The notes under the pieces: generated by a model | What the model was told of the DNA's origin: nothing | The model's database searches: none | Seen by the model: only the letters and a program-made list of their open reading frames with translations | Position numbers and translations under genes: made by a program | In this document: positions 25,380-35,700 of the stretch, piece after piece | Numbering within the stretch: position 1 is the first letter of the stretch | How the letters are laid out: each line of letters opens with the position of its first letter | Assembly: GCA_025363475.1 (NCBI GenBank) | Contig: JANYDS010000032.1 | Location: 1 to 48,066 of the forward strand | Reading direction: 5' to 3' | DNA length: 48,066 nt | Source of the DNA: Terriglobia bacterium | GTDB lineage: Bacteria > Acidobacteriota > Terriglobia > Bryobacterales > Bryobacteraceae

Positions 25380-26609
25380 ATGCCCTCACTCGCAACCACT
25401 CACCCGCCCGTTCCCCACCGTGATGCTGAAGAAGAACTCTGCTGGCTGGCCCTGCGCCTGGTTCCCGGTCTGGGAACCCGCCGGATTGGCCTGCTCCTCG
25501 AACGGCTGCAATCCCCTAAAGCCATTTTCCGCGCCTCGCCAGCCGAACTGGAAGCAGCCGGACTGTCAGGCGGCCTGGCCCGTTCCGTCGCCAGCGGCTG
25601 CAGTTTCGAGGACGCAGCCACCCAGCAACAAAAGGTGAGGGAAGCCGGAGTTCAAGTCATCACCCTCGGCGACGACGCCTATCCGGAAATGCTGCGCCAG
25701 ATTTTCGACCCCCCGCCCGTCCTGTTCGCTCGTGGCAACGCGGATTTGTTGAAATCAGTTTGCCTCGGTGTAGTAGGCACCCGCTACCCCACCCCCTATG
25801 GAGTAGCCGCGACGGAACGTCTGGCAGGCGATTTGGCGCGCGCCGGGCTCACCATCACCTCAGGCATGGCGCGCGGCATCGATACCATCGCACACAAAGC
25901 CGCCCTCGCAGTCGAAGGTAAAACCATAGCAGTGCTCGGGTGCGGTGTCGATGTTGTTTACCCCTCCGAGAACCGCAAACTCGCCGCCGACATCGTGGCG
26001 AAGGGCCTAATGATTTCCGAGTTCCCCATGGAATCCGTTGCCTTCCCCCAAAACTTTCCCATCCGCAACCGCGTCGTCAGCGGCTTGAGCTACGGAGTGC
26101 TGGTCGTGGAAGGAGCGCAGTACAGCGGTTCCGGCATCACCGCCCGCCTCGCCATGGATCAGGGCAGGGAAGTTTTCTCCGTTCCCGGCAACATCACCTC
26201 AAAAATGAGCTGGGGTCCCAACCTCCTGATCAAACAAGGGGCAAAACTGATACAGGACTGGAATGACGTAGTGGTAGATCTGCCGCAGGCGGCCCAGCGC
26301 CGCCTCATTGACGATGGCCGCGAGCGCATCATGGCTGAAGGGCTGGGACGGGGCGATTCTGGTGGGGCTGAATCCGGCAGTGTTGAATCTTCCGGCAACA
26401 AGGCCGCATCTGACTTAGCCGGACCCCACAATCAGGTGGCGCGTCGGGTGTTGAACCAGTTAAAGCCCGATCAGACCAGTCACCTCGATACCCTCGTAGA
26501 AACCGTCGAAGAAGCCTCACCGTCAGAGATTATCGCCGCCCTGTTTGAGCTTGAGATTCTGGGCCTGGTAAAACAGCTGCCGGGCAGAAATTTTGTTCGG
26601 GTGTGGTAG
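25380..26609 (+). CDS. dprA: DNA-processing protein DprA
   Basis: DprA binds incoming single-stranded DNA and loads RecA during transformation. In 409 residues: an N-terminal helix-hairpin-helix/SAM-like part (RLVPGLGTRRIGLLLERLQS), and the extended Rossmann core VVGTRYPTPYGVAATERLAG. SGMARGIDTIAHKAALAVEG, VLGCGVDVVYPSENRKLA and GALVVEGA-like YGVLVVEGAQYSGSGITARL follow. A C-terminal winged helix ends in LGLVKQLPGRNFVRVW. Full length; adjacent to topA as in many bacteria. Confidence 0.96.
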   Translation: MPSLATTHPPVPHRDAEEELCWLALRLVPGLGTRRIGLLLERLQSPKAIFRASPAELEAAGLSGGLARSVASGCSFEDAATQQQKVREAGVQVITLGDDAYPEMLRQIFDPPPVLFARGNADLLKSVCLGVVGTRYPTPYGVAATERLAGDLARAGLTITSGMARGIDTIAHKAALAVEGKTIAVLGCGVDVVYPSENRKLAADIVAKGLMISEFPMESVAFPQNFPIRNRVVSGLSYGVLVVEGAQYSGSGITARLAMDQGREVFSVPGNITSKMSWGPNLLIKQGAKLIQDWNDVVVDLPQAAQRRLIDDGRERIMAEGLGRGDSGGAESGSVESSGNKAASDLAGPHNQVARRVLNQLKPDQTSHLDTLVETVEEASPSEIIAALFELEILGLVKQLPGRNFVRVW

Positions 26610-26696
26610 TGTGCTGGGTTAGACGCATGCTTGCTCCGCGCCGGAACGGCTCCGGCTGGCGTGGACTGTAGTTTATTCTTGGAGCACAAGTTGAAT

Positions 26697-29138
26697 ATGG
26701 CAAAAGCTTTAGTGATCGTTGAGTCCCCTGCAAAGGCGAAGACCATTAATAAGTACCTCGGCAAAGAGTATGTCGTGATGGCCTCGCTGGGGCACGTCAA
26801 AGACCTGCCGAAGCGCGATCTTGCGGTGGATGTTGAGAACGGCTTCCGGCCGCATTACGAAGTGATTGAAGGCAAGAAGAAGCTCATGCAGGAGCTTCGC
26901 GACGCGGCAAAGAAGTGCGATTCCATCTACCTCGCAGCCGATCCGGATCGCGAGGGCGAAGCCATCTGCTGGCATCTCCAGGAAGAACTCAAAGGCAAGA
27001 AAGGTCCCGATGAGGGCGGCCCGAAGTTTTTCCGCGTGATGTTTAACGAAATCACCAAAAAGTCCATCGAGAAAGCTTTTGAAAAGCCGATGGCCGTGAA
27101 CATCAACCTGGTCGATGCGCAACAGGCACGTCGTGTTCTTGATCGCCTCGTCGGCTACAAAATCTCTCCCCTCCTTTGGGACAAAGTCCGCCGGGGTCTC
27201 TCTGCGGGCCGCGTTCAGACAGTCGCAGTCCGTGTGATTGTGGAACGCGAACGGGAAATCCGTGCGTTCGTCAGCGACGAATACTGGACCCTCGACGCCA
27301 ATCTGGCGGCAAAGAAGACACCTTATTTTGATGCGCGATTCTTCCGCCGCGGCGAAGAAGGTCCGGAAATTAAGGATCAGGCAGCTTCCGATGTTCTGGT
27401 CGCGGACCTCGAAGGCGCGAAGTTCATCGTTAAGACCGTTGGCACGAAGGAAAAGAAACGCAACCCGGTCGCCCCGTTCATCACTTCAACCCTGCAGCAG
27501 GAATCTTCCCGCAAGCTCCGCTTCAGCGTAAAGCGCACCATGGCGCTGGCCCAGCAGCTCTACGAAGGTGTGGAAATTGGCAGTGAAGGCTCCGTCGGTC
27601 TGATTACCTACATGCGTACCGATTCCACGCGTGTTTCAGACGACGCCATCACCGAAGTGCGCGAATATATCGCTGGCCGTTACGGCCCGCAATATGTCCC
27701 GGCCACTCCCAACATATATAAATCCAAGAAAGACGCCCAGGACGCCCACGAAGCGGTGCGCCCCACCGCCGCCATGCGGACTCCGGAAGAGATGTCGGCG
27801 TTTCTGGCCGAAGACCAGCTGAAACTCTACCGTCTGATCTGGATGCGGTTCCTGGCGTCGCAGATGAACCCGGCGAATTTCGACCAGACCACCATCGACG
27901 TCAACGCCGATGGTGTCGGCGGCACCGCTTATACTTTCCGCGCCACCGGTTCCGTCATGAAATTCGACGGCTTTTTGGCTGTATATGAGGAAGGTAAAGA
28001 CCAGAAAGACGAAGAAGACGACGAACTAACGCACAAATTGCCCGCCGTTGTGGCAGGCGAAGAGCTGAAATTGCGCTCGCTGAAACCCGTGCAGCACTTC
28101 ACCGAACCGCCGCCCCGCTATAACGAAGCCACGCTGGTGAAGAAGCTGGAAGCCGATGGCGTGGGCCGTCCTTCCACCTACGCCTCCATCCTTTCCACCA
28201 TCCAGGAGCGGGAGTATGTGAGCAAAGAGGGCGGAAAGTTCAAACCCACCGAACTCGGTATGGTGGTTACAGACCTTCTGCTGGAAAGCTTTAACGACAT
28301 CTTTGACGTTAAATACACCGCACGAATGGAGCAGGATCTCGATTCCATTGAAGAGGGCAAACTCGACTGGCGTGAAGCCATGGGTGAGTTCTATGAACGG
28401 TTCATGAAAGACCTCGAAAACGCAGAGGAACACATGACCAACATCAAGCGGATGGAGAAACCAACCGACTTGACGTGCGATAAATGCGGAAAACCACTCG
28501 TAATCAAGTGGGGAAAGCACGGTAGTTTTCTTGCCTGTACTGGTTATCCGGAGTGCACTTATACCCGGGAACTCACAGTTGATCTCCCGGATCTTGATAA
28601 TGCCGATCTCGGCGAACAGGGGGCTGAGGAGTATTGCGAGAACTGCGGCCGCCCCATGGTGCTCAAAAAAGGCCGCTTTGGAACCTTCTTTGCCTGCAGC
28701 GGATACCCGGAGTGCAAGACTACCAAACAGATTGGCGCAGCCCAGAAAAAGGCCGTCATCCAGCTGGATGAAAAGTGTCCCCAGTGTGACAATAATCTGG
28801 TGCAGAAGTACGGGCGGTTCGGTGAATTTACCGCCTGCGGCAACTACCCCACCTGCAAGTACATCAAGCAGAAAACAATAGGGGTTAAGTGTCCCGAGTG
28901 CACGGAAGGTGAGGTCGTTGAGCGTCGCTCCAAGCGCGGCAAAACCTTCTTCGGCTGCAACCGCTATCCCGACTGCGAATTCGTCGCCTGGTCACGGCCC
29001 GTACCGGAAAAATGTCCCGATTGCGGTGGCGCTTATCTTATTGAAAAGTTCCTGAAATCAGGCAACTTCCTGCAATGCCCTGCCACAGGCTGCAAGTACA
29101 AACGCGAGGTGGCCCTGGCCGAGCTGGCCGCAGTCTAA
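26697..29138 (+). CDS. topA: DNA topoisomerase I
   Basis: Type IA enzyme relaxing negative supercoils. 813 residues from MAKALVIVESPAKAKTINKY (TOPRIM start with catalytic Glu). LAADPDREGEAICWHLQEEL carries the D-x-D-x-E motif, and LITYMRTDSTRVS holds the active-site tyrosine. From about residue 590 there are five cysteine-rich Topo_C zinc modules (CDKCGKPL, CENCGRPM, CPQCDNNL, CPECTEGE, CPDCGGAY). GGAG lies 12 bases before the ATG. A TTG two codons earlier (26691) is an alternative start. Confidence 0.97.
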   Translation: MAKALVIVESPAKAKTINKYLGKEYVVMASLGHVKDLPKRDLAVDVENGFRPHYEVIEGKKKLMQELRDAAKKCDSIYLAADPDREGEAICWHLQEELKGKKGPDEGGPKFFRVMFNEITKKSIEKAFEKPMAVNINLVDAQQARRVLDRLVGYKISPLLWDKVRRGLSAGRVQTVAVRVIVEREREIRAFVSDEYWTLDANLAAKKTPYFDARFFRRGEEGPEIKDQAASDVLVADLEGAKFIVKTVGTKEKKRNPVAPFITSTLQQESSRKLRFSVKRTMALAQQLYEGVEIGSEGSVGLITYMRTDSTRVSDDAITEVREYIAGRYGPQYVPATPNIYKSKKDAQDAHEAVRPTAAMRTPEEMSAFLAEDQLKLYRLIWMRFLASQMNPANFDQTTIDVNADGVGGTAYTFRATGSVMKFDGFLAVYEEGKDQKDEEDDELTHKLPAVVAGEELKLRSLKPVQHFTEPPPRYNEATLVKKLEADGVGRPSTYASILSTIQEREYVSKEGGKFKPTELGMVVTDLLLESFNDIFDVKYTARMEQDLDSIEEGKLDWREAMGEFYERFMKDLENAEEHMTNIKRMEKPTDLTCDKCGKPLVIKWGKHGSFLACTGYPECTYTRELTVDLPDLDNADLGEQGAEEYCENCGRPMVLKKGRFGTFFACSGYPECKTTKQIGAAQKKAVIQLDEKCPQCDNNLVQKYGRFGEFTACGNYPTCKYIKQKTIGVKCPECTEGEVVERRSKRGKTFFGCNRYPDCEFVAWSRPVPEKCPDCGGAYLIEKFLKSGNFLQCPATGCKYKREVALAELAAV

Positions 29139-29167
29139 TCCCTGCTTACTATAAGCAGGCAGGGATT
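29137..29167 (+). terminator. Hairpin at the topA 3' end
   Basis: AATCCCTGC (29137-29145) can pair with GCAGGGATT (29159-29167). Alternatively CCTGCTTA (29141-29148) can pair with TAAGCAGG (29152-29159) around a three-base loop. The stem overlaps the topA stop codon region, and no T-run follows. It is probably a 3'-end structure; a terminator role is uncertain. Confidence 0.45.
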
Positions 29168-29339
29168 CGCCGACTGCCGGGTTCTATCTCAGCTTGATCC
29201 TGAGCGGGCATCCGTAGAATTCCGAAAGAAATATCTATGAGAATTATTGCGTTGTTGATTACCATTAGTTTTGCCATTTAGTTTTCGGCTTTAACGGATT
29301 TTTTAAGCCGATTTGTTTGGAAAAACTGGACGGGTTACA

Positions 29340-30311
29340 ATGCGAGATCAAACGGTAGAGATTCAGGAATCAGCGGGTCGAATTCTTTCGTCGGCGATCT
29401 TCCGGCCGGGTGGCAAGAAACTCCTTGCGAAGGGTCACATTCTCAGGGCTGAGGATATTCGTATTCTTCAGTCCGCAGGTATGGACCAGATCACCGTCGC
29501 GCAAATTGAAGAAGGCGAAGTTGCCGAAGATGAAGCAGTCTGCGCCGTAGCCGGAGAAATGGCCTGTGGAAGCTATGAGATCCAGCTTGCCGCAGGCGGC
29601 CGCGCCAACCTGATCGCAACTGAAAACTGCTGTGTTCTGGTAGACGAGGATCTCCTCCGGCAGGTGAATTGCACCTGCGGAGTGGTAATCGCCACCACAT
29701 TGAACTTCAGTTTTGCGCAGAAAGGTCAGCGGATCGCAACCGTAAAGAGCGCACCTTTCGCCGTTTCCAAGTCCGATTTCGAGGGCCTGATTAACATGCT
29801 GCGGGAGCGCGGCCCTATCATGCAGGCCCGTCCGGCGCGTTCGGCCAGCATTTCCGTCCTGTATTGTGACCCGATTAACGGTGACCGGGCCAGAACTCTC
29901 TTTGAACCCGTCCTGCGGCAGAAGCTGGAACGGTTTGGAATTCACAGCCACGCCAGCATCACCGTGCTTGAAAACAAAGAACATGTGGCGCGCGGCTTGC
30001 AGCATCTGCTGCGAACCAAACCCTCAGTTGTGCTGGTGGCCTCGACTACGGCTCCGGCTGGCCCCTCCGACGTCGTGGGCCAGGCCATGAGCGATATTGG
30101 CTGCCAGATTGAACGCTTTTTGGCACCGGTTGAACCGGGTAATCTGCTTTTAATGAGTTACAAAAACGACATTCCCATCCTGGCTGTACCGGGTTGTTTC
30201 CGTTCCCTGAAGCCAAATGTGATTGATTTAATGCTGCCGCCTCTGCTGGCACAATACCGGGTGTCCACATGGGAAGTGGCTTGCCTCGGGCATGGCGGCC
30301 TTCTCTGCTGA
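29340..30311 (+). CDS. Molybdopterin-binding-domain (MoeA/MogA-like) protein
   Basis: 323 residues from MRDQTVEIQESAGRILSSAI. Residues 1-55 resemble the MoeA-type start (RPGGKKLLAKGHILRAEDIR, then LQSAGMDQITV). A central beta-rich part follows. The C-terminal half has the MoCF Rossmann-like pattern SISVLYCDPINGDRARTLFE with VLVASTTAPAGPSDVVGQAM and GNLLLMSYKNDIPILAVPGC. Family members bind molybdopterin or serve molybdoenzyme maturation. No other molybdenum gene is in the window. A TTG at 29313 would add nine residues. The 200-base upstream gap is A/T-rich and probably carries its promoter. Confidence 0.7.
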   Translation: MRDQTVEIQESAGRILSSAIFRPGGKKLLAKGHILRAEDIRILQSAGMDQITVAQIEEGEVAEDEAVCAVAGEMACGSYEIQLAAGGRANLIATENCCVLVDEDLLRQVNCTCGVVIATTLNFSFAQKGQRIATVKSAPFAVSKSDFEGLINMLRERGPIMQARPARSASISVLYCDPINGDRARTLFEPVLRQKLERFGIHSHASITVLENKEHVARGLQHLLRTKPSVVLVASTTAPAGPSDVVGQAMSDIGCQIERFLAPVEPGNLLLMSYKNDIPILAVPGCFRSLKPNVIDLMLPPLLAQYRVSTWEVACLGHGGLLC

Positions 30312-30312
30312 A

Positions 30313-30918
30313 CTAACGGGTGACGACGCCGCGCCGGTTCAACTCCGCTTCAATCTGAGTGGCGGATTCGAACTGCACGGCGTCTACCCCTTGATTCCGT
30401 GCCCCTTCCACGTATTCCGCCACGTCATCGGTAAAGAAACATTCCTCCGCCTCGCACCCGGCCAGTTCCACCGCCCTCTGATAAATCAGCGGCGACGGTT
30501 TCATCACCCCCACCTCATACGACAGCACAGTTTCCCTGAAATGCCGCAGTAAAGGGTAGGTCCGGCGGATCATTTCGAAGTGAATGGCGTTGGTGTTGGA
30601 AAGCAATATCAAACCATAATGCCGCGAAATGTTCTGAAGCATCTCCTCGCTGATCAGCGTGTCCGGAAAGAAGATCGAACACCAGATCTCACAGAACTGC
30701 TCATACGGAATCGAAACTCCCAGCCGGGCGCAATACTCACGGGCGAATTCAGTGGGAGCGATTTGCCCGGTTTCAAAAACATTCACCAGCTCCGTGGGCC
30801 GCGCCGCGTGAAGTTCAGCGGCAGGTTTTCCACTGATCACCTCCAGCGCCGTGTAAATACGCGAGAAGTCAAAAGGCACGATGACGCGCCCGAGGTCAAA
30901 AATCACGGTCTTGATCAA
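30313..30918 (-). CDS. HAD-superfamily phosphatase (YihX/subfamily IA-like)
   Basis: 201 residues. Motif I is VIFDLGRVIV, with the nucleophilic Asp and the usual second Asp replaced by Gly (as in many DLG-x-V YihX-like members). Motif II is LLSNTNAIHFEMI, and motif III/IV is KPSPLIYQRAVELAG with CFFTDDVAEYVEGARNQGVD. The substrate is a small phosphate ester, not identifiable. The start is TTG (30918) or the GTG at 30906. It converges with the molybdopterin-like gene, their stops almost touching, and is divergent to the oxidoreductase. Confidence 0.85.
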   Translation of the reverse strand: MIKTVIFDLGRVIVPFDFSRIYTALEVISGKPAAELHAARPTELVNVFETGQIAPTEFAREYCARLGVSIPYEQFCEIWCSIFFPDTLISEEMLQNISRHYGLILLSNTNAIHFEMIRRTYPLLRHFRETVLSYEVGVMKPSPLIYQRAVELAGCEAEECFFTDDVAEYVEGARNQGVDAVQFESATQIEAELNRRGVVTR

Positions 30919-30947
30919 AAACTATCTTGATACAGATAATAGGCTCA

Positions 30948-31967
30948 GTGGAAGAAGCGTTAGACGTTTTCGTGATCGGCGGCGGCCCGACAGGGCTGGC
31001 GACTGCCATTGCGGCACGCCTCAAAGGCCTCCGCGTAGTGGTTGCCGATGGCCGCATTCCCCCGCTGGATAAAGCCTGCGGTGAAGGCATGCTTCCCGAT
31101 GGTCTCCCTGCGGCGCACCAACTCGGACTGGAACTGGAAGGCTATCCCATCCGCGGCATTCGCTTCCACGCGGAAAACGCCAGAGTAGCAGCAGAGTTTC
31201 CGCAAGGTCCGGGCCTCGGCGTGCGCCGAATCAAACTTCATGAAGCGATGGTGGCGCGCGCAGAGAGCCTCGGCGTGGAAATGCGCTGGGGCGCACCCGT
31301 GTGTTCCCTCGAAAACATCGACGCCCGCTGGATCGTGGGTGCAGACGGAACGACTTCGCGCGTGAGAACACTCGCCGGCTTGAACGCCACCCGTGGCACC
31401 CTCAATCGTTTCGGCTTCCGCCAGCATTTTCACGTCGCTCCGTGGACGAACTACGTGGAAATCCACTGGGGCCGGAGTTGCCAGATCTATGTCACGCCGG
31501 TGGCGGAAAACGAAGTCGGAATCGCTCTGATCTCCCGTGACCCAAAGCTCCGCGTCGCTCAGGCGCTGGCCCAATTCCCAGAATTGCAGGCACGCCTCGC
31601 CGGGGCCGAACCAGCTTCACGCGAGCGCGGCGCAATTACCGGCAACCGGCGGCTGCGGCGTGTCGCCCACGGCAACATAGCGCTGGTGGGTGATGCTTCC
31701 GGCATGGTGGATGCCATCACCGGTGAGGGGCTGGGCCTCGGCTTCCATCAGGCCCTCGCCCTGGCGGACGCGCTGGAACAAGGCGATCTCTCGCACTACC
31801 AGCGTGTGCACACCACACTCTCCAGACGTCCCCGTCTCATGGCGCAATTGCTGCTAACGCTCGACCGCTGGCCCTCGCTCAGAAAAATCGCCATACCGGC
31901 AATGGCTTCCCATCCTCAGGTTTTTAAAGGGCTGCTGGCAGTCCACGTCGGCGCAACTACCAGTTAA
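30948..31967 (+). CDS. FAD-dependent oxidoreductase (geranylgeranyl-reductase-like)
   Basis: 339 residues. The Rossmann FAD site is VFVIGGGPTGLATAIAARLK with the adenine-binding Asp in VVVADGR. The ACGEGMLPDG motif follows, as in the geranylgeranyl reductase/monooxygenase branch. WIVGADGTTSRVRTLAG and LVGDASGMVDAITGEGLGLG are the second FAD motifs. It probably reduces or hydroxylates an isoprenoid or aromatic substrate; the neighbours do not tell which. GTG at 30948 is chosen because TTG at 30927 lies 9 bases from the divergent HAD start. Confidence 0.85.
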   Translation: MEEALDVFVIGGGPTGLATAIAARLKGLRVVVADGRIPPLDKACGEGMLPDGLPAAHQLGLELEGYPIRGIRFHAENARVAAEFPQGPGLGVRRIKLHEAMVARAESLGVEMRWGAPVCSLENIDARWIVGADGTTSRVRTLAGLNATRGTLNRFGFRQHFHVAPWTNYVEIHWGRSCQIYVTPVAENEVGIALISRDPKLRVAQALAQFPELQARLAGAEPASRERGAITGNRRLRRVAHGNIALVGDASGMVDAITGEGLGLGFHQALALADALEQGDLSHYQRVHTTLSRRPRLMAQLLLTLDRWPSLRKIAIPAMASHPQVFKGLLAVHVGATTS

Positions 31968-32661
31968 CGGCAACGCCAGGAGTCAACTCCCAAACCTTTG
32001 TATTCGGCACCAGCGACTGCAACTCCGCCGGACGCCCGGTGAGCGGCGGAAACGTCCCGAAATGCATCGGGATCACCGTCTTCGATTCCAGCAAACGACA
32101 CGCCACCGCAGCCTCGCGCGGCCCCATCGTAAACAAATCTCCAATCGGGATGATCGCCAGTTCCGGCTGATAAAGCTCAGCAATCAAAGCCATGTCTGAG
32201 AACACATTCGTATCACCTGAAAAATAAAGGGAACGCCCGTCAGCAAATCTGACCACATACCCCGCCGCCTCGCCGCCATAAATAATCGAACCATCGTCGT
32301 CCGTAATGCCGCAGCTGTGAACCGCATGGGTCATGGTCACCGTCACCGCCCCCACCTGCTGCGACCCGCCCTTATTCATCGGCTTACAGGTATCCACGCC
32401 CTTGCGGTTCAGCCAGTTACAAGTCTCATAAATCGCCACCACATTCGACTGGAACTTCTTCGCCAGCGGCACCACATCGTGGATATGGTCGAAATGGCCG
32501 TGCGAAACCAGAATCGTGTCGCAGCGCGTGATGGTGAAGTCTTTTGGATAGGAAGGGTTACCGTCCGTCCACGGGTCAAGAAGCAGGGTTTCGCCGCCGG
32601 GCAGAACCAGATGAAAAGAGCCATGGCCAAGCCACGTAATCGCAACTGCGGAAGAACTCAT
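31957..32661 (-). CDS. UPF0173-type MBL-fold hydrolase
   Basis: 234 residues matching the UPF0173 length. It has ITWLGHGSFHL at the N-terminus, LVSHGHFDHIHDVVPLAKKF (H-x-H-x-D-H), VHSCGI, YFSGDTNVFSDMALI and VIPMHFGTFPPLTG. These proteins are predicted zinc-dependent hydrolases of unknown substrate. The frame is open to 33078, but the ATG at 32661 gives the family start. The extension runs antisense to the protease. Its 3' end overlaps the oxidoreductase tail convergently by 11 bases. Confidence 0.92.
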   Translation of the reverse strand: MSSSAVAITWLGHGSFHLVLPGGETLLLDPWTDGNPSYPKDFTITRCDTILVSHGHFDHIHDVVPLAKKFQSNVVAIYETCNWLNRKGVDTCKPMNKGGSQQVGAVTVTMTHAVHSCGITDDDGSIIYGGEAAGYVVRFADGRSLYFSGDTNVFSDMALIAELYQPELAIIPIGDLFTMGPREAAVACRLLESKTVIPMHFGTFPPLTGRPAELQSLVPNTKVWELTPGVAVNW

Positions 32662-32729
32662 GGCCGCGATTATGACACGCGCGCCAGCCGGATTTTGCGG
32701 CATACAGTATTTCCGCGTTATAACTGGAT

Positions 32730-35700
32730 GTGATCTCGAAATTCCGGCTCTGTTTCCCGTTGTTTCTGTTTCTATTGTGTGCGGGAAACCTGGTTTCCGC
32801 CCAGGACCGGATTGCCGGCACCATTGACCGCACCCGCAGTGTGCGCTTGCGAGGCCGTAGTGCCCCCAGTGTTCTTCCGCGAACCGATCCGGGTGCAGAT
32901 CTGGGCCCCGTAGACCCCACGCTTGCCCTTGACGACCTGACCCTGCTTCTGAACCCCGGCCCTGGCCTCGAAGGTTTCCTCGCCAGCCAGCAGACACCCG
33001 GCTCCCCGCAATATCACCAGTGGCTGACACCCGAACAATTTGCAGACCACTTCGGTGCCAGCACCGGCGATATCGCAAAACTAACCACCTGGCTGCGAGC
33101 CGAAGGTTTCCGCGTGAAAGACGTAGCCCGCGGACGCCACTGGATTTCTTTCAGCGGAAATGCAAAACAGGCCGCTGCGGCCTTTCACACCCAACTCCAC
33201 CACTACCGCGTGAATGGCGCAGTGCACTTCGCCAGTTCAACCGAGCCTCAGGTACCTGCGGCACTGGCCGGAATCGCCGCGGGATTCCTGGGCCTGGACG
33301 ACTTCCTGCCAACGCCGTTCTATACGGAAAAACTTACCGCCGATCCGCTTTTCAACTCCGGAAGTTCCCACTACCTGGCTCCAGGCGACATCGCCACCAT
33401 TTACAACCTGACACCGCTCTATGCCGCAGGCATTGACGGCACCGGCCAGCGCATCGCCGTGATCGGGCGCACGGATATCGTTTTGTCCGATATCCGTGCT
33501 TTCCGTGCCCGCTTTAACCTGCCCCCTTCCGACCCCGAAGTGGTCTTGTTTGGCCCCGATCCGGGTATCAGCAGTGGTGACCTGCCCGAAGCCCATCTCG
33601 ACATTGAATGGACGGGTGCCGTAGCGCCGAAAGCCACCATCGTCTACGTCAACTCGCGTAGCGTAATTACCTCCGCGCAATACGCAATTGATCAGAACCT
33701 GGCACCCGTCATGACCATGAGTTACGGCAGCTGCGAATTGCTCTCAAATCCGGCGCTGCGATCCGTTGCCCAGCAGGGCAGCGCACAGGGCATCACATGG
33801 ATGATTTCTTCCGGCGATTCCGGCGCGGCAGCGTGCGACAGCCGTGCCCCAACCGCACAGGCGTCCAAAGGCAAAACTGTTTCGTTTCCCGCCAGCATCC
33901 CGGAAGTGACCGCAGTGGGCGGCACACAGTTTGATGAAGGGAACGGGAACTATTGGGGCTCATCCAACGGCACCGGCGGAGGCTCCGCGCTGTCATACAT
34001 TCCTGAAGCAGTCTGGAACGGATCCGCCGAGCATTTACTGGTGAATGGCGGCGGCGGTGGCCCCAGCGCCTTGTTTTCAAAACCTCTCTGGCAAACGGGG
34101 CCGGGTGTGCCAGCTGATGGTGTTCGCGACCTGCCCGATGTATCCTTCTCCTCGGCCTCAAGTCATGACGGCTACGAGGTTTATACTTCAGGCGCGATCC
34201 ACATCTATGGTGGAACCTCAGTGGCATCGCCGGTCTTTGCCGGCATCGTGTCACTGCTGAATCAGGCACAGGTGAAAACCGGGCTGGGCAACATCAACCC
34301 TGCCCTTTACCGGCTCGCGCAATCCTCATCCGGCATTTTCCACGACATCATTAAAGGCGATAACGCCGTACCCTGTTCGCAGGGCAGCCCGGACTGCGTC
34401 AACGGTCTGGTGGGTTTCAACGCAGTGCCCGGCTATGATCTGGCCACAGGCCTCGGCTCGCTCGATGCGTTCAAGCTGGTGAACGGCTGGACATCCGGCG
34501 GCAGTACCACCACAACCCTGCTGAGCTCCATACTCCGTGATTCAGTGACTGGCGCGAGCGCGGATGAAGTGCTCCTGAACGTCGCGGTGGCTTCAGCTAC
34601 CGGAACACCAACCGGCACCGTTACCTTCGTCAGCAGCGATCTGGTGTTGGGGACATCAACCCTTTCCGGTGCGGGCACCGCGATTCTCAGCATCAACGGG
34701 GCCAGCGCGTACTCCGGTGACGGAACGATTCGCTCCCTCTACAGCGGCGACGGCAATTTCACAGGGTCGGCCGGCTCCACCGCGGTGTCCCCGAACCCGC
34801 CCGTTGCCGGTTCTCTGGTGATTGCTTCGGTCAATCCGAATCCTGTGGCACAAACGCTATCCGGCTGGCCTTACACGGTTCAGTTGCGGGAAAAGGCCGG
34901 CGTGGCGACGAAGCTGACATCATTCACGGTCAATGGGGCTGCGCAAAATCTCAGCTTCTGGACCAGCACCAGTTTGACGGCGAACGGCACCATCTCAGCC
35001 ACGCTGTTGGGCAATCTGACCGTCGTCCCGGCCAACCGTATATTCGTGTTTTCCGGCGTTGACGATTCCGGCGCAACCTGGACACAACAAATCACCGTTC
35101 CTTTTATCGGAACTCCGTCGCTTCCCACCGGCCCCGGGCTCTCACTTTCGGTCTACCCGTCGTCAGTGCAGAAAGACCCCAATGCCGATGCTTCATGCCA
35201 GTGGCAGCAGGATCTGGTCGTGCATGAGACAGGCGGGTTCGCGGCTCAGCTATCGAGCCTGGCCTCCGGCACCACTACCTTGTCAACCAAAATTTCTTCC
35301 CTGTTCGGCACCAACCGGCTGGCTCCGTTCGGCACGCTGCACGCCACGCTTTGCTGGGCGGGCACTACCGCGACCGGCTCCCGTTCTTACTCGGTGGTTG
35401 CGACTTCGGAAGCAGGCGGCACAGTGAGCGGGACTGCCACAGCCACCCTGCTGGCAGCACCCGCCTCCGCGGCAGCCTTTGGTGCCTCACCGGCGGCAGT
35501 CACGTTTAATGGTAATGGCGGCGCTACCGCGGTCGAACTACAATTCATCAACGGCTCACCCAAATGGACGGCAACCGTGGTCTCGGTCGGTCGTAATGCA
35601 ACCTGGCTGAGCGTCAGTCCGCTCACAGGCACAGGCTCGGCACAATTGACTCTGAGTGCCGCGCCAGAAACACTTTCGAACGGTGCTTACAGCGCGCTAA

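Noticed and set aside
29237-29281. A 14-codon hydrophobic leader-like peptide upstream of the molybdopterin-binding gene
   Set aside because: No regulatory hairpins or codon pattern around it; in A/T-rich spacer DNA such a frame is expected by chance.
32662-33078. N-terminal extension of the UPF0173 hydrolase
   Set aside because: It runs antisense to the protease signal peptide and propeptide; the family begins at 32661.
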